Positions 46,019-56,586 of a DNA stretch of 64,000 nt are shown piece by piece. A program made the translations under genes and the position numbers. Position 1 is the first letter of the stretch. The number at the start of each line of letters is the position of its first letter. The notes under the pieces are model-generated. The model worked only from the letters and a program-made list of their open reading frames with translations, was not told the origin of the DNA and did not search any database. The stretch is taken from contig NZ_AUBZ01000020.1 in NCBI RefSeq assembly GCF_000429505.1, forward strand, positions 1 to 64,000, in the 5' to 3' direction. The stretch is from Aliagarivorans taiwanensis DSM 22990. GTDB lineage: Bacteria; Pseudomonadota; Gammaproteobacteria; Enterobacterales; Celerinatantimonadaceae.

Positions 46019-46621
46019 ATGCTGACCGAGCACCAAAACAGCTTGGAAATTAGAGCGATTACTTGTCTGGAACTTTATCAGTTCTGCGACATTTTAATGG
46101 AAGCGGCCAACTGGGCCGAGCATACCGGCGAACAGTTCTGGACCGGTAAAGATATTACCCCCCATGCCTTGCTCGCTAAGTACCGCTTAGACGAGATGTT
46201 CCTTGGTTTTAGTCGTGGCGTCCCCGTCGCTGCGATGGTTCTGAATAATCAAACCCATAGCCTTCAGCTAGACGAGAAAAGCACCCGCGAAAGCATGTTT
46301 ATGCGCAAGCTTACTGTACGCCGCGATTATGCGGGAGTCGGCTACGCCAAGCAGATGGTTGACTGGTCGCGCCGCTTTGCGACAGAACGTGGTTATACCT
46401 TGCTTAATTTGATTTGTGAGTGCAATAACCAGCGTTTGCGTTGGACCCTTGGCCAATTTGGCTTCAACGAACTTGATGGGGTTAACGGTAAAGGCAAACC
46501 CACTCGCTTCTTCCAACTCGACCTCGACAAGTGCGCCATCCCCATCAGTAAACACGCCAAACAATCCTTCGCTCAAGAACTCCTATCCAGCCCAACGCCC
46601 ATCAACCCCTTGTTGAATTGA
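46019..46621 (+). CDS. GNAT family N-acetyltransferase
   Basis: A 200-residue acetyltransferase of the GNAT fold. The acetyl-CoA pocket pattern appears as MRKLTVRRDYAGVGYAKQMVDW, followed by LNLICECNNQRLRWTLGQFGF. The substrate is not known. TTGGGGATACT precedes the ATG. It stands between divergent moeA and acyP, and is probably transcribed separately or with acyP (38 bases gap). Confidence 0.8.
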   Translation: MLTEHQNSLEIRAITCLELYQFCDILMEAANWAEHTGEQFWTGKDITPHALLAKYRLDEMFLGFSRGVPVAAMVLNNQTHSLQLDEKSTRESMFMRKLTVRRDYAGVGYAKQMVDWSRRFATERGYTLLNLICECNNQRLRWTLGQFGFNELDGVNGKGKPTRFFQLDLDKCAIPISKHAKQSFAQELLSSPTPINPLLN

Positions 46622-46659
46622 ACGCCGAGTTCACCGGCTAACGAAGGCAGGGCAACCCG

Positions 46660-46935
46660 ATGAAACGACTCCACGCATTGGTTAGCGGAAAAGTGCAAGG
46701 AGTCGGTTTTCGCTACTTCACCCAGAAGCAAGCAAACACTCTGTCTCTTGTAGGGATCGCGCGCAATCTAGCTGATGGCCGGGTTGAAGTGATTGCAGAG
46801 GGTGATGAGCAATCACTTAAAGCTTTGCAGCTGTGGCTACAGCAAGGATCGCCGGCAGCAAATGTGGAGTCTGTCAGCGTCGTTGCACTTAACGAGATTA
46901 CTGACAGAACCTATTCTCAATTCAGCACCAACTAA
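46660..46935 (+). CDS. acyP: Acylphosphatase
   Basis: A 91-residue acylphosphatase that hydrolyses carboxyl phosphates such as acetyl phosphate. The signature SGKVQGVGFRYFTQKQA contains the catalytic Arg, and RNLADGRVEVIAEG contains the catalytic Asn. Length and pattern are normal. A GAAGGCAGGG segment precedes the ATG. A good terminator follows at once. Confidence 0.93.
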   Translation: MKRLHALVSGKVQGVGFRYFTQKQANTLSLVGIARNLADGRVEVIAEGDEQSLKALQLWLQQGSPAANVESVSVVALNEITDRTYSQFSTN

Positions 46936-46961
46936 AAAGCCCACGCAAAGGTGGGCTTTTT
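46934..46961. terminator. Bidirectional terminator between acyP and metG
   Basis: The 11-bp stem AAAAAGCCCAC / GTGGGCTTTTT with a GCAAAG loop overlaps the acyP stop codon and serves the convergent metG too. Confidence 0.9.
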
Positions 46962-46981
46962 TGGTACTTAGTTGAGCGCGT

Positions 46982-49036
46982 TTACATTACTCGCATGCCA
47001 GGCTGGGCACCGTCGTCTGGGTTCAGGAGCCAAATGTCCTTGCCACCTGGGCCCGCGGCCAGCACCATACCTTCTGACACGCCAAAACGCATCTTACGTG
47101 GCGCTAGGTTTGCGACCATCACGGTTAGCTTACCCTCAAGGTCTTCTGGCTGGTAAGCCGACTTAATGCCAGAGAACACCTGACGAGTCTCATTCCCCAA
47201 ATCCAACTCGAGACGCAGCAACTTGTTGGCCTCTTTCACGTGTTCAGCCTTAACGATGCGCGCGATGCGCAAATCAACCTTGGCGAAGTCGTCAAAGCTA
47301 ATGGTGTCGGCAATTGGCTCGATATCGCTGCTGGTGGCTGACTGTTGTGCTGGAGCATCCGATTTAACCGGCGCAGCGGCTGCTGCCAGATTCTCTTTGG
47401 ATGCTTCAACCATGGCTTCAACGTCTTTGCTGTCGATGCGCTGCATCAGGGCCTTAAATGGCTGAATAGTTTGACCAAACATGGTGGTCTCTAAACCGGC
47501 CCAAGTCAGCTCACGGCCCAAGAAGGCTTCAACTTTGGCTGCAAGCTCAGGCACCACTGGCTTGAGATAGGTCAGCAGGATGCGGAACAACTCGATAGCT
47601 AGCGAACAAACGTTGTGCGCCTGAACCATGGTTTCCTCGGCCTTAGCCAGCTGCCAAGGGGCTTGCTCTGCAATGTATTGGTTAGCTTTGTCGGCCAGCG
47701 CCATAATCTCGCGCATAGCTTTACCAAACTCGCGTTGCTCATAGAGCTCGGCGATGGTGTCTTGGGCTGCTAGGAACTCGTCCAGCAAATCAACGTTGGC
47801 GCACTCTAAGGCCAGAGTCGCGTCAAAACGCTTGGTAATAAAGCCAGCGGTGCGACTGGCGATGTTGATCACTTTACCAATGAGATCTGAGTTCACGCGT
47901 TGGGTGAAATCTTCTAGGTTTAAGTCGATATCCACGATGCGGTTATTAAGCTTAGCCGCGTAGTAGTAACGCAGGTACTCTGGCTGGAGGTGATCCAAGT
48001 AGGTGCGCGCCTTAATAAAGGTGCCACGCGATTTAGACATCTTCTCACCGTTTACCGTGACGTAGCCATGGGCGAATACATTGTTCGGCTTACGGTAACC
48101 GGCACCTTCGAGCATTGCAGGCCAGAACAGGCTGTGGAAATAGATGATGTCTTTACCGATGAAGTGGTACACCTCGGCGTCAGAGTCTTTTGACCAGAAC
48201 GCATCGAAGTCGAGATCATCGCGCTTGTCACACAGATTCTTGAAGCTGCCCATGTAACCGATAGGCGCATCTAGCCATACATAGAAGTATTTTCCTTCGG
48301 CGCCGGGGATCTCAAAGCCAAAGTAAGGTGCGTCGCGGCTAATATCCCACTGCTGCAGGCCTTGCTCGAACCATTCGTTCATCTTATTGGCCATTTCATC
48401 TTGCAGCGAGCCAGACGCAGTCCACTCTTTCAGCATGCCTTCAAATGCTGGCAGGTCGAAGAAAAAGTGCTCTGAGTCTTTCAGTACCGGCTCAGCGCCG
48501 GAGATAACCGACTTAGGTGATTTAAGATCGGTTGGCGAGTAGGTCGCGCCACATACTTCACAGTTATCACCGTTTTGGTCTTCTGCGCCACATTTCGGGC
48601 AGGTGCCTTTTACAAAGCGATCCGGCAGGAACATGCCTTTCTCAGGATCGAACAGCTGAGAGATAGTGCGGGTCTTAATGTGGCCGCTTTCTTTCAGCTT
48701 CAGGTAGATGCTTTGCGCCAGCTCGCGGTTCTCGTCGCTGTGGGTGCTGTGGTAGTTATCGAACTTCACCAGGAACTCAGAGAAGTCACTGCTGTGCTCA
48801 GTGTGCACCTGGTTGATCATCTCTTCCGGCGTAATACCCATCTGCTGAGCTTTCAGCATGATTGGGGTACCGTGGGCGTCGTCCGCACATACATAGATAC
48901 AGTTATGACCACGCAGCTGTTGGAAACGAACCCATATGTCGGTTTGGATGTACTCCAACATGTGGCCAAGGTGAATCGGGCCGTTTGCATAAGGGAGGGC
49001 GCTGGTAACAAGAATGTTTCTTTGTTGTTCTGTCAT
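46982..49036 (-). CDS. metG: Methionyl-tRNA synthetase
   Basis: A 684-residue class Ia aminoacyl-tRNA synthetase. The HIGH motif is GPIHLGHM at residues about 18-25, the zinc knuckle has [19 protein letters not shown], and the KMSKS motif is [13 protein letters not shown] flexible linker rich in Ala leads to the C-terminal tRNA-binding (EMAP/Trbp) domain, with [21 protein letters not shown]. This is the long dimeric form, as in E. coli. It is divergent from udk, and ends at the terminator shared with acyP. Confidence 0.97.
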   Translation of the reverse strand: MTEQQRNILVTSALPYANGPIHLGHMLEYIQTDIWVRFQQLRGHNCIYVCADDAHGTPIMLKAQQMGITPEEMINQVHTEHSSDFSEFLVKFDNYHSTHSDENRELAQSIYLKLKESGHIKTRTISQLFDPEKGMFLPDRFVKGTCPKCGAEDQNGDNCEVCGATYSPTDLKSPKSVISGAEPVLKDSEHFFFDLPAFEGMLKEWTASGSLQDEMANKMNEWFEQGLQQWDISRDAPYFGFEIPGAEGKYFYVWLDAPIGYMGSFKNLCDKRDDLDFDAFWSKDSDAEVYHFIGKDIIYFHSLFWPAMLEGAGYRKPNNVFAHGYVTVNGEKMSKSRGTFIKARTYLDHLQPEYLRYYYAAKLNNRIVDIDLNLEDFTQRVNSDLIGKVINIASRTAGFITKRFDATLALECANVDLLDEFLAAQDTIAELYEQREFGKAMREIMALADKANQYIAEQAPWQLAKAEETMVQAHNVCSLAIELFRILLTYLKPVVPELAAKVEAFLGRELTWAGLETTMFGQTIQPFKALMQRIDSKDVEAMVEASKENLAAAAAPVKSDAPAQQSATSSDIEPIADTISFDDFAKVDLRIARIVKAEHVKEANKLLRLELDLGNETRQVFSGIKSAYQPEDLEGKLTVMVANLAPRKMRFGVSEGMVLAAGPGGKDIWLLNPDDGAQPGMRVM

Positions 49037-49213
49037 GAGATCTACTTCGTGCCAAAGCGAATTGATTAATCGGATAGGGCGCTAATACTACCTCAAGCGG
49101 CATGGAATGCCTAGGCTGGAAAGACCGCATAGCGTGCTTAAGTATGTGATTCTTTGGATGACGTAACCAATTACAAGGCCTATAATTTACGCCAAATCCT
49201 CCAGGTAGTTCCC

Positions 49214-49861
49214 ATGAATAATCAAGATCGTCATTGTGTCGTTATCGGCATTGCTGGTGCATCTGCATCCGGCAAAAGTTTATTTGCAAAAAGCATCGTC
49301 AGAGACATCCGCCATGAGTTAGGCAAGGAGACCATTTCGGTAGTAGCAGAGGATAGCTACTACAACGACCAAAGCCATTTAACCATGGAACAGCGGGTTC
49401 AAACCAACTACGACCATCCTTCTGCGATGGACCACGAGCTGCTGGTGGAGCAGATCAAACAGTTAAAGCAGGGCAAAAGCATCGACTGCCCGGTTTATAG
49501 CTATACCGAACACAACCGTACCGCCGAGACCAAGAACATCGCTTCCGCCCAGGTGGTGGTCGTTGAGGGGATCTTGTTGCTAACCGATCCAGCCATCCGT
49601 GAGCAGCTGGACATCAGCATCTTCATCGATACGCCGTTGGACATTTGCCTGGCGCGCCGTATTCAGCGCGATGTGAAAGAGCGCGGGCGTTCACTCGATT
49701 CGATTCTGGCCCAGTACCACGCCACGGTTCGCCCTATGTTCCTGCAGTTTATCGAACCTTCCAAGCAATATGCTGATGTGATCATTCCGCGCGGCGGAAA
49801 GAACAAAATCGCCATTGATATTATTAATTCAAAGATCCGCCACTTGTTGGCATCGCAGTAA
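49214..49861 (+). CDS. udk: Uridine kinase
   Basis: A 215-residue pyrimidine salvage kinase (uridine or cytidine to UMP or CMP). The P-loop [16 protein letters not shown] lies at residues 13-28, followed by AEDSYYNDQ and [10 protein letters not shown]. The start [10 protein letters not shown] fits homologues; an in-frame ATG at 49154 is not supported. It is followed twelve bases later by dcd, so the two likely share a transcript. Confidence 0.95.
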   Translation: MNNQDRHCVVIGIAGASASGKSLFAKSIVRDIRHELGKETISVVAEDSYYNDQSHLTMEQRVQTNYDHPSAMDHELLVEQIKQLKQGKSIDCPVYSYTEHNRTAETKNIASAQVVVVEGILLLTDPAIREQLDISIFIDTPLDICLARRIQRDVKERGRSLDSILAQYHATVRPMFLQFIEPSKQYADVIIPRGGKNKIAIDIINSKIRHLLASQ

Positions 49862-49873
49862 CGGAGTTATTCA

Positions 49874-50455
49874 ATGCGTCTGTGTGACCGAGACATAAAA
49901 GCCTACTTAGCCGAACAACGTATCAAGATCGATCCCGCGCCAAGTGAAGACACCATCTCAGGTGTTAGCGTGGATGTGCGTTTGGGCAACTCTTTCCGCG
50001 TGTTTAACGACCATACCGCGCCTTATATTGATTTAAGTGGTCCACGCGAGCAGGTAAGCCAACAGCTTGAAAAGGTGATGAGCGACGAGATCCTGATTGA
50101 AGATGGCGACGCCTTTTTCCTCCACCCCGGTGAGCTCGCGTTGGCCGTCACCTACGAAACCGTTACGCTGCCTGACGATATCGTCGGCTGGCTTGATGGA
50201 CGTTCGTCGCTAGCGCGCCTGGGCCTGATGGTTCACGTAACCGCCCACCGTATCGATCCTGGCTGGAGTGGCCGCATCGTATTAGAGTTCTACAACTCCG
50301 GTAAGCTGCCTTTGGCGCTGCGCCCGAAAATGTGTATCGGCGCGCTTAACTTTGAAACCTTATCGGGTAGCGCCGAGCGGCCATATAACAAGCGTGATAA
50401 CGCTAAGTACAAAGACCAGCAAGGCGCTGTAGCGAGTCGAATCAACCAAGACTAA
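49874..50455 (+). CDS. dcd: dCTP deaminase
   Basis: A 193-residue homotrimeric enzyme that deaminates dCTP to dUTP for dTMP synthesis. The catalytic segment [26 protein letters not shown] contains the active Glu/Arg region, and [19 protein letters not shown] follows. ACGGAGTT precedes the ATG. It sits between udk and asmA, the same order as in E. coli and relatives. Confidence 0.96.
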   Translation: MRLCDRDIKAYLAEQRIKIDPAPSEDTISGVSVDVRLGNSFRVFNDHTAPYIDLSGPREQVSQQLEKVMSDEILIEDGDAFFLHPGELALAVTYETVTLPDDIVGWLDGRSSLARLGLMVHVTAHRIDPGWSGRIVLEFYNSGKLPLALRPKMCIGALNFETLSGSAERPYNKRDNAKYKDQQGAVASRINQD

Positions 50456-50482
50456 CCGCAAGTTTGAGCATAGGGATATCTC

Positions 50483-52354
50483 ATGAAAAAGTTGCTTTAT
50501 GTATTTGTCGCTTTAATCGCGGTCATTGCCATTGCAATCACCGCTGTCGTTTTGCTGGTGGACACTGAAGATGTCAAACAGCTTCTAGTTAAACAGGTAC
50601 GTGAAGCAACTGGTCGCGAGCTGGTTATTGAAGGCGATCTCAGCTGGCGCTTCTTTCCAAGTATTGGCTTTGAGCTGGGTAAGACTCAGCTGATGGATCA
50701 CCCTGATTTCAGCACTCAGCCCACTCTGGGCTTTGACTTAGCATCGATGTCGGTGGCAGTGATGCCACTGCTTGATCGTCAAATCGAACTTGGTGACATT
50801 GAGCTATCAGGCCTCAGCATTCGCTATGAGGTTAATCAAAGCGGCACGAGTAACATTGATGACTTGCTGCAAGGCGACGAATCTTCCACACAAGATCCCG
50901 GTAGCGAGTCCACAAGCGAAGGTGGTGCGAGCGCCGAACCGTGGGCTATCTCGCTAGCGGGTCTTAACATCAAAGACGCAACTGCCAATCTGATTGATCA
51001 TCAGGCGGGCACCCAGCAGCTTATTGGCCCTATTAACCTCAGCTTGGAAGGGCTCAGTTTAGGTACTGCGAACCGCTTCTCATTAGACAGCGCGTATGAC
51101 GATGGTGCGATCACGCTCACCCAGTCGGCCGAAGGCATGCTGACCATCGCGAGCGATCTGGCAACAATTACCATCGAAGAGCTTAGTAACCAATTGGTGG
51201 CAGAGGGCGAAGCGCTTCCCAACGGCAAGGTTAGCGTATCTAACTCGGGCAACATTCACATAGACCAAACCGCCCAACAGCTTAGCTGGAAGCAATTTGT
51301 CACCCAAATCGATGAGCAAATTACCATCTCCGGTGAGCTTGGGGTTGGCTACGCAGGCGTGCCGACAATTAGTTACCAACTCTCGATCCCAGAGTTAGAC
51401 GTAAACCCATACTTGGCTAACGAGGAGCAAGGCGCAAACGGTGAGCCGGAAAGTGCGCCGAAAAGTGAACAGGATAAGCAACAAGAGCCAGATCTCACTG
51501 CGCTTAGTCAGTTCAACTTGGATGGGAAGCTGAGTATTGGAAAGCTGCTGTTCCAAAAGCTAGAAGTGACTGACATTGAGCAGCACACCAGTTTGCAAAG
51601 CGGGCTGTTAAAGCTAAATCAAACCAGCGCCAAGCTCTATCAAGGGGCAATCAACCTTAGCGGTCAGTTAGATAGCAACAAAAGCCCAGCGCCATTTAAG
51701 TTCAACTCAGCGATAAACGGCGTGCAAGCTCTACCTCTTTTGCAGGCCGCTGCCGATCTGGAAATCGTTGCTGGCACCCTCAATGCCGATGCCAATCTCA
51801 GTGGTATAGGCCTGTCAGAATCCGCACTGCGTAGCAAGATTGCCGGGCCATTGAAGGCAACGTTCACCGATGGGGCCATTTATGGCATCAACATCCCCCA
51901 CAAGATCCGCCAAGCCAAGACAAGCCTGACCGGCGCCGATGCAAGCCAACTTGCCGAAGAGAAGACCGATTTTAGTGAGCTCATCCTCGATGTGCTGTTG
52001 GGCAAGGGCGTAGCGAAGCTCAACACGGCCAGCATGCAAAGTCCACTATTACGGGTAGATGGCGATGGCAGCACTCACTTGGTTAAGGAAACACTTGATC
52101 TGCGTTTTTTGGTCAAAGTGGTATCAAGCCTTGAAGGACAGGGAGGTAACAACGACTTGTCCGGCGTGACATTCCCAATAGATATTGCTGGTACCTGGAC
52201 TCAACCGAAGATCGACCTTGATTTCAAAGCGTTGTTAGAGGCTCAGTTTGGTAGCGAAGTGAAAGAGAAAGTCGGACAAGAAGTCGACCGCGTGATTAAA
52301 GATGAAGGATTACGCGATCAGGTAAAAGACGTATTAGGGAACTTCTTTAATTAA
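50483..52354 (+). CDS. asmA: AsmA family protein
   Basis: A 623-residue envelope protein. It has a single N-terminal anchor helix (about residues 4-26, KKLLYVFVALIAVIAIAITA), and the AsmA start VLLVDTEDVKQLLVKQV. A beta-rich periplasmic region follows, with a Gly-rich and acidic linker at about 305-335. The C-terminal AsmA_2-like repeat ends in KDVLGNFFN. AsmA-like proteins are now seen as bridge-like carriers of phospholipid to the outer membrane. It follows dcd and overlaps the next gene by one base. Confidence 0.87.
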   Translation: MKKLLYVFVALIAVIAIAITAVVLLVDTEDVKQLLVKQVREATGRELVIEGDLSWRFFPSIGFELGKTQLMDHPDFSTQPTLGFDLASMSVAVMPLLDRQIELGDIELSGLSIRYEVNQSGTSNIDDLLQGDESSTQDPGSESTSEGGASAEPWAISLAGLNIKDATANLIDHQAGTQQLIGPINLSLEGLSLGTANRFSLDSAYDDGAITLTQSAEGMLTIASDLATITIEELSNQLVAEGEALPNGKVSVSNSGNIHIDQTAQQLSWKQFVTQIDEQITISGELGVGYAGVPTISYQLSIPELDVNPYLANEEQGANGEPESAPKSEQDKQQEPDLTALSQFNLDGKLSIGKLLFQKLEVTDIEQHTSLQSGLLKLNQTSAKLYQGAINLSGQLDSNKSPAPFKFNSAINGVQALPLLQAAADLEIVAGTLNADANLSGIGLSESALRSKIAGPLKATFTDGAIYGINIPHKIRQAKTSLTGADASQLAEEKTDFSELILDVLLGKGVAKLNTASMQSPLLRVDGDGSTHLVKETLDLRFLVKVVSSLEGQGGNNDLSGVTFPIDIAGTWTQPKIDLDFKALLEAQFGSEVKEKVGQEVDRVIKDEGLRDQVKDVLGNFFN

Positions 52355-52875
52355 TGTTTGGATTTAGTAAACGACGCGACAGCCTGTTTCCGTCGGTATT
52401 GGTGGTGTGTATTGGCAATATCTGCCGTTCGCCCACCGGCGAAGTGGTGCTACGCCATAAAGCGCGCAGCAGAGGCATGGACATGGATATCGATTCCGCG
52501 GGCGTTGCTGCTTTTCATGTCGGGCAGGGCGCTGATCCACGCGGCGCGAGAGTGGGAGCCAAACGAGGTTACAGCTTTAAGGGGATCCGCTCGCGTCAGA
52601 TTGACGCCATCGATTACGAGCGTTTTGACCTGATCCTTGCCGCGGAGCCGAGCAATATCGATTATATGAAGAAACACTGTCCGCCGGAGTTTCAACATAA
52701 GCTGCACCTTTGGCTCGATTATGTGGGTATGGAGCAAGGTGAGATCCCTGATCCTTACTACGGCAGTGTCGCGGGCTTCGACCGAGTGCTCGATATCATT
52801 GAAGAAGCGTCGGAGCGACTTCTCGATATGATGGAAGAGGGGAAGGTTTCGTCATATCAACAACATGATCGCTAA
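52354..52875 (+). CDS. Low-molecular-weight protein-tyrosine phosphatase family protein
   Basis: A 173-residue cytoplasmic phosphatase. The P-loop is CIGNICRSPTGE (CX5R, residues about 18-29), and the general acid Asp lies in IPDPYYGS at about 130-137. In other genomes such proteins often act with tyrosine kinases of capsule export (Wzb/Etp), but here the gene is joined to asmA through TAATG, not to polysaccharide genes. Its physiological substrate is therefore open. Confidence 0.9.
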   Translation: MFGFSKRRDSLFPSVLVVCIGNICRSPTGEVVLRHKARSRGMDMDIDSAGVAAFHVGQGADPRGARVGAKRGYSFKGIRSRQIDAIDYERFDLILAAEPSNIDYMKKHCPPEFQHKLHLWLDYVGMEQGEIPDPYYGSVAGFDRVLDIIEEASERLLDMMEEGKVSSYQQHDR

Positions 52876-52975
52876 CACCATACATCGCTAATGTTCATTA
52901 GCAATATCATAAGCGCCTAAACTTGGGTGCATATTTTTGTTTGTCGCCCGGCACAAATATCTCTTAGGCAATAAA

Positions 52976-53007
52976 AAACCGCCCGTTAGCAAGGCTAAGG
53001 GCGGTTT
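52976..53007 (-). terminator. Terminator of rne
   Basis: The stem AAACCGCCC / GGGCGGTTT is extended inward by TTAGC / GCTAA with one bulged base. On the minus strand it ends in a T run (AAAAAA on the plus strand), so it terminates rne. For the convergent phosphatase gene it may also act, with no clear T run. Confidence 0.88.
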
Positions 53008-53046
53008 CGATTCGGGCCTGGAATGGCCCGAGATATCACAGCGTGA

Positions 53047-56000
53047 TTAGAACTCTGCTGGTTTAGCCATTGGTGCAGAGGCACTGTTCACCGCATCGCT
53101 AGTACCCGCAACACGGGTACTGCTTAGCGTTGCTTTGCGCTCGTAGGGCTTCACCTCAACCTCTGGGTACTCGGTTTGTGGGTACTCAGCTGGCTTGGCC
53201 ATGGCGGCGCTGGCGCGTCCACCTTTAACCACAATCTGTTGTGGCTGCTCGGCAACCGCCGCAGGCTGTTCTGCTTCTGCTTCAGGAGCTTTTTCAGCTA
53301 CAGCTTGCTCTTCTACAGGCTCAGCTTTTGGTGCTTCGCTCACCTCAGCCACAACCTCAGCTTCTGAGGCTTGCTCTGCTGGCTGATCGACTTCTTCAAC
53401 TGAAACTTCAACAGGCTCTTCTTGAGATGCTGCCTCAACGTGAACCTCTGCAGGTGCTAGCTCCTCAGCTGGTGCAGCTTCTACTTGCTCGGTCGCAACT
53501 TGGGGCTGTTCAACAACATTTTCAGCTGGCGCATTAGTTGGCTCTACGTTTGCAACTTCAGTAGCCTTTGGCTCTTCAGCTTGAACGTCTGCCACTGGCT
53601 CAACGACAGGTGTTTGCTCAGCAGGCGTTTCAAGCTGTTGCGGTGCTTCTACACCCTCGTTTACCTCAGTGCTGGCAACAACTTCTTGCTCTTGCTGCTC
53701 TGGGTAGCGTGCATCAATCGCGGCTTCACCGTTGGTCTCGACTACGGTTTCAGGAGCTGCTTCTTGAGCAGCTTCTGCGGCTGCATCGGCAGACAGTTCG
53801 GCTTTTGGCAAATCGCTAAAGCGTTTGCGACCGGCTTGGCTTGAGCTGCGGCGACGGCGGCGAGGCTTCTTCGCTTTTTCCTCGGCAGGTTTGGCTTCGG
53901 TCGAGCTATCTACTGCTTCAACGATTGCTTCAGCTTTCTCCGGCGCAGCGGGTTTGCTTTGCGCTTCTGGCTTAGTCTCTGGTGCTGCTTTTGGCGCTTC
54001 TGCAGTTTGCTGAGCATCTGCTTTGGCTTCTACAGGCTGATTACGTACGCTCTTGCGCAGATTGCGGCGCTGGCGACGCTCCTGAACCTGTTGCTGCTTC
54101 TTGCTGCCTTCTTCCTCGGCAGTGTCTGCCTTGGCAGAGCGAGAGCGTGAGCGGCGGCGGTTGGACTGCTTAGCTTTCTCTTGCTTGACCTCTTCTTGGC
54201 TGTCAGAGCGTTGTTGCTTGCTGCCAGACGGCTTGTCACGGCGCTCATCGCTCTTTTGCGACTTGTTACGGCTTTCGCCATCGCGGCCATTGCGATTCTC
54301 ACCTGAGCGACTGCTGCGTTTGTCACCCGAACGGTTGCCACGGCGGCGGTCGTTGCGGCGGTCATTGCGGCGATTAGAGTTACCATTGCCTTTTGACTGC
54401 TGTTTAGGTTGCTCGGCTTCTTTTTTCTCTTCCGTGCCACCAAATAGTGCGCTAAAGAAAGCGGCGATTTTAGCCAGTAGCGACGGCGCTGCCTCTTTCT
54501 TAGCGGGGGCCTTGGCTTTTGGCTGGCTCTTAGGCTTAGCCTTGCTTGGCTGCTTAGGCGCTGCTGGTGCGCTAAAGCCTTGAAGAGCAGGTTGCTCAGC
54601 TTGGGCTTTTTCGGTGGCGAGCACATTTGGTTGATAAACCGGAGACGGCTGCTCGTTGGTCAGCTTGTAGCTAACTTCCTCTGGTTCTTCGCCCTTACGG
54701 ATACGGGTAACGTCGTAGTGTGGCGTTTCCATGTGCTGGTTAGGAATAATGACCAAGCGCACATTGTGGCGTTTTTCCAGCTTGTTAATGGCAATACGCT
54801 TTTCGTTAAGCAAGAAGGCGGCAACAGGCACTGGCACCTGAGCGTGAACTTCAGAGGTATTGTCTTTAAGTGCTTCTTCTTCAAACAGGCGAAGAATAGA
54901 CAGCGACAGCGATTCGTTATCACGAATGGTACCTTGGCCATTACAGCGTGGGCAGATGTGAGTGCTCGACTCACCCAGTGATGGGCGTAGGCGCTGACGT
55001 GACATCTCAAGCAAGCCGAAGCGAGAGATACGGCCGACTTGTACGCGGGCGCGATCTTGCTTGACGGCCTCACGGAAGCGGTTTTCGACTTCGCGCTGGT
55101 TCTTAACTGGGGTCATATCGATAAAGTCGATAACCACCAGGCCACCAAGGTCACGCAGACGCAGTTGGCGTGCGATTTCGTCAGCAGCTTCTAGGTTAGT
55201 CTGCAGGGCGGTCTCTTCGATATCACCACCCTTGGTTGCACGGGCTGAGTTAATATCGATGGAGGTCAGTGCTTCGGTTGGGTCGATAACAATTGAACCG
55301 CCAGATGGCAGACGCACTTCGCGTTGGAAAGCTGATTCAATCTGCGACTCAATCTGGTAGTGATTGAACATCGGTACTTCGCCTTCGTAGCGCTTGATGC
55401 GGCTAACGAAGTCGGGGCGAACAAGTTCAATATGTTGTTTGGCTTGGTCGAAAATCTTGCGGTTATCGATCAGGATTTCGCCCACGTCGCGACGCAAGTA
55501 GTCACGGATGGCACGTACGATAACGTTGCTTTCTTGGTGAATCAGGAAAGGAGCAGGGCGGTTGTCCGCACTCTCTTTGATAGACGCCCAGTGCTTAAGC
55601 AGTACTTTTAAGTCCCACTGCAGCTCTTCTGCCGATTTGCCTACACCCGCGGTGCGAACAATCAGGCCCATGCCTTGCGGCAGTTCCAGACCATTCATCG
55701 CTTCTTTAAGCTGGGTACGCTCATCACCTTCAATGCGGCGAGAGATACCACCGGCGCGTGGGTTGTTTGGCATTAATACCAGGAAGCTACCCGCCAAGCT
55801 GATAAAGGTGGTCAGTGCTGCACCTTTGTTACCGCGCTCTTCTTTGTCGATCTGAACGATAACTTCCTGGCCTTCTTTCACCACTTCTTTGATGTTAGGA
55901 CGGCCTTGGTAGGTATAACCTTCAGGGAAGTACTCACGGGCGATCTCCTTCATTGGAAGGAAACCGTGGCGCTCAGCGCCATAATCAACAAAAGCGGCTT

Positions 56001-56160
56001 CTAGGCTAGGCTCTACGCGGGTAATCTTACCTTTGTAGATGTTGGCTTTCTTCTGCTCGTGGCCAGGACTCTCAATATCGAGGTCGTATAGTCGTTGGCC
56101 GTCGACTAATGCAACGCGCATCTCTTCGAGCTGCATTGCATTGATTAACATTCTTTTCAT
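53047..56160 (-). CDS. rne: Ribonuclease E
   Basis: A 1037-residue endoribonuclease and degradosome scaffold. The catalytic half (about 1-510) contains the S1 domain, the catalytic Asp pair in TSIDINSA (Asp302) and VVIDFIDM, and the zinc-link CPRC (403-406). The C-terminal half is disordered: an amphipathic membrane-binding helix at about 559-575 ([16 protein letters not shown]), Arg-rich RNA-binding stretches ([11 protein letters not shown], and [15 protein letters not shown]), then long Ala/Glu/Pro/Val/Gln-rich repeats and a C-terminal MAKPAEF. The ATG at 56160 begins the family MKRMLINA; 56208 is a longer frame. It is divergent from rluC with a long leader. Confidence 0.96.
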   Translation of the reverse strand: MKRMLINAMQLEEMRVALVDGQRLYDLDIESPGHEQKKANIYKGKITRVEPSLEAAFVDYGAERHGFLPMKEIAREYFPEGYTYQGRPNIKEVVKEGQEVIVQIDKEERGNKGAALTTFISLAGSFLVLMPNNPRAGGISRRIEGDERTQLKEAMNGLELPQGMGLIVRTAGVGKSAEELQWDLKVLLKHWASIKESADNRPAPFLIHQESNVIVRAIRDYLRRDVGEILIDNRKIFDQAKQHIELVRPDFVSRIKRYEGEVPMFNHYQIESQIESAFQREVRLPSGGSIVIDPTEALTSIDINSARATKGGDIEETALQTNLEAADEIARQLRLRDLGGLVVIDFIDMTPVKNQREVENRFREAVKQDRARVQVGRISRFGLLEMSRQRLRPSLGESSTHICPRCNGQGTIRDNESLSLSILRLFEEEALKDNTSEVHAQVPVPVAAFLLNEKRIAINKLEKRHNVRLVIIPNQHMETPHYDVTRIRKGEEPEEVSYKLTNEQPSPVYQPNVLATEKAQAEQPALQGFSAPAAPKQPSKAKPKSQPKAKAPAKKEAAPSLLAKIAAFFSALFGGTEEKKEAEQPKQQSKGNGNSNRRNDRRNDRRRGNRSGDKRSSRSGENRNGRDGESRNKSQKSDERRDKPSGSKQQRSDSQEEVKQEKAKQSNRRRSRSRSAKADTAEEEGSKKQQQVQERRQRRNLRKSVRNQPVEAKADAQQTAEAPKAAPETKPEAQSKPAAPEKAEAIVEAVDSSTEAKPAEEKAKKPRRRRRSSSQAGRKRFSDLPKAELSADAAAEAAQEAAPETVVETNGEAAIDARYPEQQEQEVVASTEVNEGVEAPQQLETPAEQTPVVEPVADVQAEEPKATEVANVEPTNAPAENVVEQPQVATEQVEAAPAEELAPAEVHVEAASQEEPVEVSVEEVDQPAEQASEAEVVAEVSEAPKAEPVEEQAVAEKAPEAEAEQPAAVAEQPQQIVVKGGRASAAMAKPAEYPQTEYPEVEVKPYERKATLSSTRVAGTSDAVNSASAPMAKPAEF

Positions 56161-56586
56161 GTCTATGCCTTGGATTGTGTTGTTACACAACCGCAAGACA
56201 GCATCCAACCTGCCTTAACTGGCTAGGCCCTGTGTTCTCGAGAGTAGATGGTAGCCATCTCGGCTAGCGGCTCCTTTAGGGCGCATTGTCGCGTGTCTAT
56301 TATGCAAGCCCCGCCAACGCTGTGTGTTTGGATGCGTTGGCCAAGCTGTAAAAACTGTTCGCTATAGCTAATTAAGGCGTGCGGTACTGCCTGCTACGGT
56401 TGCAATAAATTCTGTTTTTCTCGGCACGGTTTCATATAATTAAACCGTCGTTATGAACGTCTTATCCGCCGATTTTTGCTCGCGCCTTGATAGAAAACTT
56501 GAAAATTAGGCGCATATAACCGTTCAAATATAGCAAAGCCAGTTTTTTCCATCAAACTAATTTCCGGACATGTTACACTTTTGTCT
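56161..56586. promoter_or_regulatory. Divergent rne / rluC regulatory region
   Basis: This 426-bp stretch holds no gene. For rne it should give a long 5' leader, as in E. coli where such a leader lets RNase E limit its own mRNA. Structured pieces are CCAACGC / GCGTTGG (56314-56320 with 56334-56340), AGATGG / CCATCT near 56250, and a perfect inverted repeat ACGGTTT / AAACCGT (56426-56432 with 56442-56448) whose centre contains TATAAT. Near rluC an extended -10 TGTTACACT lies at 56571-56579. Confidence 0.5.

Noticed and set aside
54030-54626. 198-codon frame inside the rne tail
   Set aside because: It is a shadow of the low-complexity Arg/Ser/Ala region of RNase E in another frame.
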